Source: Pseudanabaena sp. PCC 6802
Lineage (GTDB): Bacteria; Cyanobacteriota; Cyanobacteriia; Pseudanabaenales; Pseudanabaenaceae
Reading direction: 5' to 3'
DNA: 64,000 bases
Assembly: GCF_000332175.1 (NCBI RefSeq)
Contig: NZ_KB235914.1
Coordinates: forward strand, 1,061,966-1,125,965
Below are positions 35,633 to 42,165 of this stretch, in pieces (the stretch's first letter is position 1; each line of letters opens with the position of its first letter). The translations under genes and the position numbers were made by a program. Under the pieces are notes generated by a model, which did not search any database, was not told the DNA's origin, and saw nothing but the letters and a program-made list of their open reading frames with translations.

Positions 35633-36388
35633 TTAGATTGTCCCACCAGCGACTCTTTTTCCGGTGGGTTCTAATGGTGCCGTGGCAGGACTTTGGGTAA
35701 CAAAGATACCTGTAGTTTTTGTCCCTTTTGGTGGCACTTGAGGCGGGTTGATACTTACAAATACGGAGCCATTAGTATCGGTATTAAACTCGCCACAAAA
35801 AATGGTTTGATTATTCTCCAGCGATAACCACAGGCGGTAGACTTCGCCCGCAGGTAATGATGGTAAATCCCTGAGAGATAGCACAACCTGCTGCCATTTC
35901 CCCTTTTGGAATAATAATGTCCCAGTGGAATTATTCTCTTGACCCGTAAGCGCGACCAGGCGACTATCATTCCTTTGCAGAAGCGCTGCCACTTTTTCCA
36001 CATTAGAACTCTGCGCTACGGACAACTCTTGCCTCAGGCGGAAGTTGTCAATGCCAAGTAAAACGGCGATCGCAGCTGCGATCGCCGCCACGATTTTGAC
36101 CCAGAGCATAGAGGGGCGATTGGTTATTGCTGCGCTAGACTGGCGGCGCAATACACTAGTAGCCGCAGCATCGAGCGTCTTTTGCCGCAGGCGATCGGGC
36201 GGTTGCATGGGAGGTGTACCGAATGAAATCATGCCCATGGTTTCTTGGAAGATCCTGAGTTCCTGGCGCAGTTCGGGATTTAGCAATAGCATGCATTCCA
36301 TGCGCTCCATTTCCTCTGGAGTGAGGTCTTCCAGTACATAGCCCGCCGCTAATTGTTGAAATTCTTCTGAGTATCTAGAAAGTGTCAT
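35633..36388 (-). CDS. RskA-type membrane anti-sigma factor
   Basis: 251 residues from the ATG at 36388 (GGGGG upstream). The cytoplasmic N-terminus (EFQQLAAGYVLEDLTPEEMERMECMLLLNPELRQEL) is the anti-sigma helical domain typical of RskA/SigK-type regulators. It lacks a zinc HxxxCxxC motif. One membrane segment follows at about 100-118 (MLWVKIVAAIAAAIAVLLGI). The periplasmic C-terminus is the RskA beta domain (VVLSLRDLPSLPAGEVYRLWL, GSVFVSINPPQVPPKGTKTTGIFVT). It should hold the sigma factor encoded 16 bp upstream at the membrane until an envelope signal releases it. Confidence 0.9.
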   Translation of the reverse strand: MTLSRYSEEFQQLAAGYVLEDLTPEEMERMECMLLLNPELRQELRIFQETMGMISFGTPPMQPPDRLRQKTLDAAATSVLRRQSSAAITNRPSMLWVKIVAAIAAAIAVLLGIDNFRLRQELSVAQSSNVEKVAALLQRNDSRLVALTGQENNSTGTLLFQKGKWQQVVLSLRDLPSLPAGEVYRLWLSLENNQTIFCGEFNTDTNGSVFVSINPPQVPPKGTKTTGIFVTQSPATAPLEPTGKRVAGGTI

Positions 36389-36404
36389 AATCTTTTCCCC
36401 CAAT

Positions 36405-36965
36405 TTATCCGCACATACCTTGTAACAGTTTTCTTAACGCGATAATGCCTTGGCGCGATCTATGCTTGACTACTCCCAAGGATAAATTTAGTTCCTGCGA
36501 AATTTTGGCTTGACTCATACCCTTGTAATAGTTCATTTCTAGAATCTGCCTATGCTCGGATGAAATTTGCCGCATTGCCTGCTGCACCGCCTCTTGGCAT
36601 TCCTCCATCGAAGCTTGCTCTAAAGGCATTGGATCTGATGATTCTTCCGTTACGGTCTTTTGCCAACGCTCCAGGAAATTTTTGGTGGTATTGCGCTTGC
36701 GGATTTTGTCTAGCGCGCGCGATCGCGTCAGTAAGCCTATAAAGCTTTTGAGCGACCCTCTAGACGGGTCGAAACTATCCTGCTGCCAAAATGTCACAAA
36801 TATATCTTGTGTTAGGTCTTCTGCCTCCTGAGAGTTGCCTAATATTTTATAAGCGACACTGTAAACCAGACCGACATAGCGATCGTATAGCACCTCAAGT
36901 GCTTTATGTTGCCCTGCTCTCAAACTCCGAACTAGATCGGCATCCGAGGAATCAGTTAATCCCAT
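36405..36965 (-). CDS. ECF-type RNA polymerase sigma factor
   Basis: 186 residues. Region 2 is clear (LEVLYDRYVGLVYSVAYKILGNSQEAEDLTQDIFVTFWQ), with DKIRKRN leading into the linker. Region 4 is ISSEHRQILEMNYYKGMSQAKISQELNLSLGVVKHRSRQGIIALRKLL. The start is taken as the ATG at 36965; a TTG at 36983 is in frame. It is transcribed first, with the anti-sigma gene directly downstream, the standard ECF arrangement. The pair resembles SigG and its partner in Synechocystis. No obvious ECF-type -35 GGAAC motif could be fixed upstream. Confidence 0.92.
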   Translation of the reverse strand: MGLTDSSDADLVRSLRAGQHKALEVLYDRYVGLVYSVAYKILGNSQEAEDLTQDIFVTFWQQDSFDPSRGSLKSFIGLLTRSRALDKIRKRNTTKNFLERWQKTVTEESSDPMPLEQASMEECQEAVQQAMRQISSEHRQILEMNYYKGMSQAKISQELNLSLGVVKHRSRQGIIALRKLLQGMCG

Positions 36966-37242
36966 ACAAACCAACCCATACAATTGTTTACGTACAACAC
37001 ACCTGTATCATATTGGGCAAAACTGACACTTTTCTCTTTGGAGATCGTAACTAATAGACCGGCAACCAGAGTAAATCTAGAAAGATTTCTTTAGAGATCG
37101 TAGTTAATATTAACAATTGCCTCTAAGCCACTCGATCGCAAGCAGTCACAACCCTAATGTTAGTACGCGATCGCTCGGAAGATGGATCGCTGTTTTTGCG
37201 CGTGAATTTGAGGCGATCGCGCAAGGATATAAGCAACAGCTA

Positions 37243-37869
37243 TTATTCAGTTAAATTCATTTGTCCGCGATAGCCTGTAATGAGACGATCGCCATTTTTG
37301 AGGATGTGAATTTCCATGCGATCGCTTGCCCAGGTGAGGCGATCGTGGAGTGCGGGGTTAAACAGGTGTACGCGTTGATTGCGGGAAGAAACCAGGGAGT
37401 CTGGAGCGTGAATTGCCAGCGATTCAACATAAGGGCCATCCACTAAAATATCCAGTTCCTGTAGCAATTCTCCAGCACCTGCTGGGGCGCGCGTTCCTTG
37501 TAGTTCTTCTAGTGTAAATCCGGTAAAGGACATCACATTCAGTCCATGTGCCTTCGCTTGACGGGCTAACTGTGCTAGAGCAGGAGCCTGCCAAAAGGGT
37601 TCCCCGCCAGAGAAAGTTACGCCTTCATTTCTGGGATTGCTCAGGATACTCTCCAGCAAGGCATCTACGGTAATTAGTTGATTCGTTTCAAACGGCCAAG
37701 AACCGGGATTGAAACAGCCAGGACATGCGCGCAAGCAACCCTGTACCCAAACTACAGCACGACATCCCGGCCCGTTTACCTCTGAGTTATCCACATATCC
37801 CATGATATTCAGATAACCAGGTGGAATCTCCATCAATGCCCGATCGGCTTTATTGCTAACATTTGACAT
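37243..37869 (-). CDS. Radical-SAM activase, NrdG-like
   Basis: 208 residues from the ATG at 37869, with GAGATGAG upstream. VVWVQGCLRACPGCFNP supplies the CxxxCxxC cluster ligands of a [4Fe-4S] radical-SAM enzyme. VTFSGGEPFWQAPALAQLA is the SAM-binding GGE motif. LNVMSFTGFTLEEL and LDILVDGPYVES match anaerobic ribonucleotide reductase activating proteins. No nrdD gene is nearby. It could activate a distant class III reductase or another glycyl-radical or radical-SAM partner. Confidence 0.85.
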   Translation of the reverse strand: MSNVSNKADRALMEIPPGYLNIMGYVDNSEVNGPGCRAVVWVQGCLRACPGCFNPGSWPFETNQLITVDALLESILSNPRNEGVTFSGGEPFWQAPALAQLARQAKAHGLNVMSFTGFTLEELQGTRAPAGAGELLQELDILVDGPYVESLAIHAPDSLVSSRNQRVHLFNPALHDRLTWASDRMEIHILKNGDRLITGYRGQMNLTE

Positions 37870-37993
37870 AGTCTCATCTCTTCGCAACTATTTAGTGTCA
37901 AGATGCACGATTCAGTTATGAGTCGTTGTTAGGGATAGCGGACAAAGCGCCATTGCTACGTCCGCTATTCCAATAACTATGATACTGCATTTA

Positions 37994-38455
37994 TTAACGC
38001 CGCCTGTTCCAACCTGCCCAAACTGGAATACCATCCTTGTCTCGCAAAGTCAGCACCCGATCGCCTTTTTTTACTTCTGCGGCAATCAGGGTTGGTTGTT
38101 CGCCAAATACTGTCCGCGAACCTTTTACCTCGACCGTGTCGTGCAACTGAATTTGAACTGCTCGATTGTCAATGTACCAGGCTGGGCCGAGATGAACTGT
38201 AATTTCCTCTCTGGTTTGAGTTCTCACTCGTAAATGAATACCGCCCGATATTTTCCCAAAGGTCGCAGTATCTACGCCGATTACCTCACCCTGAATGGTT
38301 TCAACGGTAGCAGGATCGTACGTTCGCCAGGACGGGTTTCCCATCCTCCAGCCACCACCTCTACCGCTGTAAGGCTGAGCAAATCCAAATGGAATAATTG
38401 CCAATGAACTGAACATCATGACCGCAATAACGAGTAAACTAAATTGCTTTTTCAT
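37994..38455 (-). CDS. Periplasmic protein with OB-like domain
   Basis: 153 residues from the ATG at 38455. It has a Sec signal peptide, KKQFSLLVIAVMMFSSLAIIPFGFAQ, with cleavage likely after FAQ. A glycine/arginine-rich stretch (PYSGRGGGWRM) is followed by TVETIQGEVIGVDT, GIHLRVRTQTREEITVHLGPAWYIDN and IAAEVKKGDRVLTLRDKDGIPVWAGW. This looks like a small OB-type beta barrel seen in periplasmic proteins annotated as 'DNA-binding' or DUF5666-like. The function is unknown. It lies downstream of sqr on the same strand but is separated from it by a family B element. Confidence 0.75.
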   Translation of the reverse strand: MKKQFSLLVIAVMMFSSLAIIPFGFAQPYSGRGGGWRMGNPSWRTYDPATVETIQGEVIGVDTATFGKISGGIHLRVRTQTREEITVHLGPAWYIDNRAVQIQLHDTVEVKGSRTVFGEQPTLIAAEVKKGDRVLTLRDKDGIPVWAGWNRRR

Positions 38456-38482
38456 AATGACCTCTATTAAGATTATGTGAGA

Positions 38483-38638
38483 TATAGCACTTTTCAATTG
38501 AGAATGGGTTTTATTGATGGGGTGAAGGGGTAGAACACGGCAGTGGCTCTAGCGGGGAACCCCCAAGATTGCCCTGCCTCCCCTTCTTGGGGGCAACGCC
38601 CCCAAACCCCCTACTTGTTCCGATCTGAAAATCGCTAT
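38483..38638. mobile_element. Family B miniature element, copy with 50-bp insert
   Basis: 156 bp, from TATAGCACTTTTCAATTG to TGAAAATCGCTATA. The core holds an extra block (AGTGGCTCTAGCGGGGAACC) where standard copies have only TTCCA. The same block is in the element at 32813-32969. The element lies between the sqr stop and the start of the periplasmic OB protein gene, 28 bp from that gene's ATG, so it may supply or remove its upstream signals. Confidence 0.8.
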
Positions 38639-38661
38639 AAATACAAGGGATTTGTAAAAGC

Positions 38662-39966
38662 TTAATGAATTAACTGATTCAGGTTGTAATCTTGCTTTAC
38701 GGAAAGAGGCTCCACTAGTGATAATCCCACGATGTGCAATCCCAAACGTTCAAACCAGGGAACGGCTGTACCAAAGCGCATTTTCATCAGAAAATATTGC
38801 TCGAAGGCTTTTTTCATCCAACCCACCCAAGTGCCTCGAATCGCTATGGAACGATGGCGTTTTCCTAAGATCGGATCGGGTAGCACGGGATCGGCTAGGA
38901 AGAGAATTCCGGTATTGCCAAAGTCTGCAAAGCAAATCGCTTCTAGAGTTGGAGTGACTAGCCGGGCAGAAATTGCACCTACTTCGATCGCAATGTTGTG
39001 CGCGACTGCCATTCCCATTGCTTCAGTCATCTGTCCGGTTTTGGGAACGCCCACGGGTAATGGAGTCTTCTCGGGTGGTTGAAGTTGTACGATTACACCC
39101 ACTGAGTAAATAGAAGGATAGTTGGGATGCTGGTAAGTAGGCAAAGTCGGCATAAATCCCTTTAGAGCCGTTAAGCCTGTGGTTTCCCTTAAAAATCGAG
39201 GGCCGCGAAAAGGTGGCAACAGCATGGAGTAGGCAAATGGTAGCGTCCGTCCATCTGCTAAATGTATCTGATTGGGTTCAATGGTGGCGATCGCAGTGTT
39301 ATCCATTACCTCTATATTGCGTTCTGCCATCAGTTCTGTAATGAGTTGAGCGGAGTTTGCCATGCCTCCAATGCCGAGATGTCCTGCATACGGTTCTGGC
39401 GTGACGAAGGTAATCGGTACGCGATCGCGCAGACCTAACTGCCGCAATTGATAATCGGCTAACAAGGCAAATTCGTAGGCGGGTCCAAAACAACTAGCTC
39501 CAGGCACGGCTCCAACAACCAGCGCGCCTGGATGCTGCAAGAACTCTTTCCATGCTACTTTTGCCATTTGTGCGTGGTGGGGATTGCAAACCGATTGCGT
39601 GTAACCAGTTTCAGGTCCCAATCCTGGCAGCGCATCCAGTGCGAGTTCCGGTCCAGGGGCCACAACCAGGTAATCGTAAGCGATCTCGGTTTCTCCTGCC
39701 CAAATCAATTGGCGATCGGGATCGAGTTTCTCTACTTTGGCTTCAACCCATTCAATATTTCGCGCAGTTAGCCGAGGCTTCAACTTAACCTGAATAGATT
39801 CCAGCGGAATTGAACCAAAGGCTACCCAGGGTAATGACGGGGTAAAGGTAAAGGTTGGTGCATTTGAGATAACTGTTACTTGATGTTGGCGAGGTAGGAG
39901 ATGTCGGAGTTCGTAGGCAGTTGGTAAACCACCCAAACCCGCACCAATTACGACAATATGAGCCAT
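38662..39966 (-). CDS. sqr: Sulfide:quinone oxidoreductase, type I
   Basis: 434 residues from the ATG at 39966. HIVVIGAGLGGLPTAYEL is the FAD-binding loop. The three redox cysteines known from Acidithiobacillus SQR are present at Cys127 (TQSVCNPHH), Cys159 (GASCFGPAYEF) and Cys345 (AICFADFG), all within the typical surrounding motifs. PPFRGPRFLRET, TTPLPVGVPKT-like PLPVGVPKTGQM and the C-terminal amphipathic region (MKKAFEQYFLMKMRFG) complete the match. It oxidises sulfide to polysulfide or zero-valent sulfur and passes electrons to membrane quinone. The gene follows an ArsR regulator by 19 bp; in Synechocystis and other bacteria such ArsR proteins sense sulfide or persulfide. Confidence 0.93.
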   Translation of the reverse strand: MAHIVVIGAGLGGLPTAYELRHLLPRQHQVTVISNAPTFTFTPSLPWVAFGSIPLESIQVKLKPRLTARNIEWVEAKVEKLDPDRQLIWAGETEIAYDYLVVAPGPELALDALPGLGPETGYTQSVCNPHHAQMAKVAWKEFLQHPGALVVGAVPGASCFGPAYEFALLADYQLRQLGLRDRVPITFVTPEPYAGHLGIGGMANSAQLITELMAERNIEVMDNTAIATIEPNQIHLADGRTLPFAYSMLLPPFRGPRFLRETTGLTALKGFMPTLPTYQHPNYPSIYSVGVIVQLQPPEKTPLPVGVPKTGQMTEAMGMAVAHNIAIEVGAISARLVTPTLEAICFADFGNTGILFLADPVLPDPILGKRHRSIAIRGTWVGWMKKAFEQYFLMKMRFGTAVPWFERLGLHIVGLSLVEPLSVKQDYNLNQLIH

Positions 39967-39985
39967 GGTGAAGAACCTCTTACAA

Positions 39986-40339
39986 TCAATTGGACAATGG
40001 CTGACGTAACGTTTCGAGTTGCTGGAGTTGCTGAGACTGCTCTCGCAGTCGAGATTCCAGCCCTCGGCAAACAAGTTCGCACAGATCGAAGATCGATGGA
40101 TCGGCAATGGCGTAGTACGCGCTAACTCCGTGAGGCTGGCGTTTGACCATGCCCGCCTGGGTAAGAATTTTCAAGTGTTTCGAGACGTTGGCTTGTCCTA
40201 ATTTAGTGGCATCCATAATTTCGGACACGTTTTTAGTGCCGGATCTAAGCGCGCATAGCACTTGTAAGCGGCTGAGTTCTGAAAGCACTTTGAAATAATC
40301 GGAGACTTGGGCGAGCGCAGAAGCAGAAAGTTCAGACAT
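39986..40339 (-). CDS. ArsR-family regulator of sqr
   Basis: 117 residues. The winged helix-turn-helix is standard: LSRLQVLCALRSGTKNVSEIMDATKLGQANVSKHLKILTQAGMVKRQPHGVSAYYAI. Cysteines at 29 (VLCAL) and at 87 and 91 (DLCELVC) stand near the positions of the two thiols of the persulfide sensors SqrR/BigR. Cys29 aligns well with the first of them, and the second differs by about one helical turn. This makes a sulfur-responsive thiol switch plausible but unproven. It lies immediately upstream of sqr on the same strand and downstream of a promoter that overlaps a palindrome. The neighbouring divergent gene is another ArsR. Confidence 0.92.
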   Translation of the reverse strand: MSELSASALAQVSDYFKVLSELSRLQVLCALRSGTKNVSEIMDATKLGQANVSKHLKILTQAGMVKRQPHGVSAYYAIADPSIFDLCELVCRGLESRLREQSQQLQQLETLRQPLSN

Positions 40340-40389
40340 AAAACTAAATGCAAGAAGAATTTTTTCGATCTGGGTTGCTTATTTTGGTT

Positions 40390-40419
40390 ATATTACTATA
40401 TAGTAGTATAATTGGTCAA
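40390..40419 (-). promoter_or_regulatory. arsR-sqr promoter with embedded ArsR operator
   Basis: On the minus strand TTGACC (40414-40419) and TAATAT (40390-40395) are 18 bp apart. The 12-bp perfect palindrome TACTATATAGTA at 40394-40405 lies in the spacer and overlaps the -10 box, with further imperfect dyad symmetry outside. This is the standard position for ArsR repression. Transcription would start about 45 bp upstream of the arsR ATG. Confidence 0.7.
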
Positions 40420-40573
40420 CTCAAAAATTTAACTGCTGATTATTGCAGGTAATTTGACGATTGGCTTGCTGAACTATTCAAGGCTGCGTTCGCAAGTTCA
40501 ACGTCCAAAGTTAGCCAATTTAGATAACCGATCTTTTTACATGAGGAGAATCGCAATCGATGGACAGTAAAGT

Positions 40574-40680
40574 TATAGCGGTTTTCAGATGAAAGCGAGA
40601 AGGGGGGGTGGGGGCAACGCCCCCAAGAAGGGGTTCCACACCCCAAAAATAACACCCGTTCTCAAGTGAAAATCGCTATA
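40574..40680. mobile_element. Family B miniature element, copy 5
   Basis: 107 bp, from TATAGCGGTTTTCAGATG to CAAGTGAAAATCGCTATA, with a 6-bp contraction of the second stem (GGGGTTCCACACCCC). It lies in the divergent region between the two arsR genes, 100 bp upstream of the second one. Apart from this element and the operators, 40440-40782 holds no gene. Confidence 0.8.
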
Positions 40681-40723
40681 GGAGTTGTTGAGAAGTGTCT
40701 AAGAAGTTCAAAGACGAGCGATC

Positions 40724-40742
40724 GCAATTCATTGCGAATTGC
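40724..40742 (+). promoter_or_regulatory. Candidate operator of the second ArsR regulator
   Basis: GCAATTC (40724-40730) and GAATTGC (40736-40742) form a perfect 7-5-7 inverted repeat about 40 bp upstream of the arsR2 start. ArsR proteins typically bind such imperfect 12-2-12 or 7-n-7 dyads. I cannot fix -35/-10 boxes around it, so the role is inferred from position. Confidence 0.4.
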
Positions 40743-40782
40743 TTGCCTGCTAGTTCCGGTAAAAATCTTCCCAATGTGAGAT

Positions 40783-41085
40783 ATGGAAATTGTTTTCAAC
40801 CCTGGCGAACTAGAGTTACTCGCAAGTCGATTTAAGATCCTGGCAGAACCTGCTCGACTGCAAATTCTAGCGACTCTCTGCGATCGAGAACTTACCGTGC
40901 AGGAGATTTGCGACTGCACTGGACTCCACCAGGGTAATGTCTCCAAACACTTACGACTGATGAAGGACACGGGTGTGGTGGCATGTCGTCGTGAAGGAAT
41001 ATGGCGCTATTACCGAGCGATCGATACCGAATTGTTGACGCTCTGCTTTTATCGGCAACAGTTACTCGAGCGGTTGAAAGGATGA
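40783..41085 (+). CDS. ArsR-family regulator heading the RND/permease cluster
   Basis: 100 residues. LASRFKILAEPARLQILATLCDRELTVQEICDCTGLHQGNVSKHLRLMKDTGVVACRREG is a complete ArsR winged helix. EICDCTG in the recognition-helix region resembles the alpha-3 ELCVCD motif, in which Cys-x-Cys binds arsenite or heavy metals (here Cys43, Cys45). Further cysteines are at about 33, 68 and near the C-terminus. It opens a run of eight genes on the same strand with short gaps. The presence of the Cys-x-Cys pair favours a metalloid or soft-metal signal; a thiol/sulfide signal remains possible because sqr lies next door. Confidence 0.9.
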   Translation: MEIVFNPGELELLASRFKILAEPARLQILATLCDRELTVQEICDCTGLHQGNVSKHLRLMKDTGVVACRREGIWRYYRAIDTELLTLCFYRQQLLERLKG

Positions 41086-41151
41086 CCGATATTCGATAGT
41101 AGGAGGAATTGGAATAATGCTGAGATATACTTCTTATAGAGAGGAATCAAG

Positions 41152-41688
41152 ATGAGATGTCGTACTCGAAGAATCTTTTCCTGGTGGCTCTTGTTGGGTG
41201 CGATCGCATTGGGCATTCTCTTGGGTTTAGGAATGCTGAACCCACCTGGTGCTGCCGCAGCCATCCGACAACTCGAAGAAGCACCGGGACAAATCGTTTA
41301 TCAGTCTCGCCAAACCCTCAAAGATTCGCATGGAAATAGTTGGCAGGCGATCGCGTTTAAGCGCATTCGCCCTAATGGGCAAACTAGCTTCGATCTGCGA
41401 CTGGTGGGTTTCCCAGATGTCGTTGAGATCGATCGCTCCCAACCGCTAATCTTAACCAGTGCATTGGGTAAAACATTAATCGCAATGGATGATTCCAGTC
41501 ACATCTTTACTGAAACCACCAAGCCCGAACCTAATGTCGGTCAATATGACCTTCAACCATTATTACCGCAACTGGAGATAGGGGTTCCTCTAAAGCTAAC
41601 GTTGCCCAGTCTAAGCGGTGAAGCTGCGATCTTGCCAGTCTCACCTTTGGCGATTGAAGAATGGCAAACCGTTGCCAACCTCGAATAA
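41152..41688 (+). CDS. DUF3122-family exported protein
   Basis: 178 residues. It has an N-terminal basic segment and hydrophobic stretch (RRIFSWWLLLGAIALGILLGLGML) ending in NPPGAAAA, i.e. a signal peptide or anchor. The mature part has IVYQSRQTLKDSHGNSWQAIAFKRI and FDLRLVGFPDVVEIDRSQPLILTSALGKTLIAMD, the pattern of the cyanobacterial DUF3122 family. Its function is unknown. AGAGGA precedes the ATG. It is the second gene of the cluster, 66 bp after arsR2. The location suggests a periplasmic or thylakoid-lumen partner of the efflux system. Confidence 0.8.
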   Translation: MRCRTRRIFSWWLLLGAIALGILLGLGMLNPPGAAAAIRQLEEAPGQIVYQSRQTLKDSHGNSWQAIAFKRIRPNGQTSFDLRLVGFPDVVEIDRSQPLILTSALGKTLIAMDDSSHIFTETTKPEPNVGQYDLQPLLPQLEIGVPLKLTLPSLSGEAAILPVSPLAIEEWQTVANLE

Positions 41689-41736
41689 TAGTTCCACATT
41701 ATCCCACTTTGTAAGAATCAACATGGAGAGAATTCA

Positions 41737-42132
41737 ATGGTAGACTTATTTTCACCCGAATGGATGCAAGCGTTTGGTAAACAGTGGAATGCCGAACCAG
41801 AGTTAGCAGACGCACTAGCTAAAATCCACTTTAACTCCGCGATCGGCTATGGCTTTGTGGACGATCCAGAGCCGATAGGCGTTCTTACGGTGCAGGAAGG
41901 GCGGGTTACTTCTGCAGGGGCGTACAACGAACAGCCTTTGAACTGGGATCTACGAGCCGATCTCCAAGACTGGGAGCAGTGGAAAACTAAGGGGTTGAAC
42001 ATGGTAGGGTTGGGTATGGCATATATGAGCCGTAAGCTGCAATTCCGAGTAGGAGATTACGCCGCTATGATTAAAGATCCTCGAATGGCGAGGCCATTTA
42101 TCAAATCATTTACAGTGATGAGTAGGGTATAG
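41737..42132 (+). CDS. SCP2 sterol-carrier-like protein
   Basis: 131 residues. FSPEWMQAFGKQWNAEPELADALAKIHFNSAIGYGFVDD, IGVLTVQEGRVTSAGAY and LRADLQDWEQWKTKGLNMVGLGMAYMSRKLQFRVGDYAAMIKDPRMARPFIKSFTVMSRV follow the SCP2/alkyl-sulfatase C-terminal fold, with a hydrophobic tunnel. Such proteins bind lipids or other hydrophobic ligands, and are cytoplasmic. No catalytic residues are known. A role as a carrier of a hydrophobic substrate for the RND pump is a guess from context. Confidence 0.75.
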   Translation: MVDLFSPEWMQAFGKQWNAEPELADALAKIHFNSAIGYGFVDDPEPIGVLTVQEGRVTSAGAYNEQPLNWDLRADLQDWEQWKTKGLNMVGLGMAYMSRKLQFRVGDYAAMIKDPRMARPFIKSFTVMSRV

Positions 42133-42165
42133 CGTGCGGTACCGTAGCCCTTCAAGGAGAAAACA

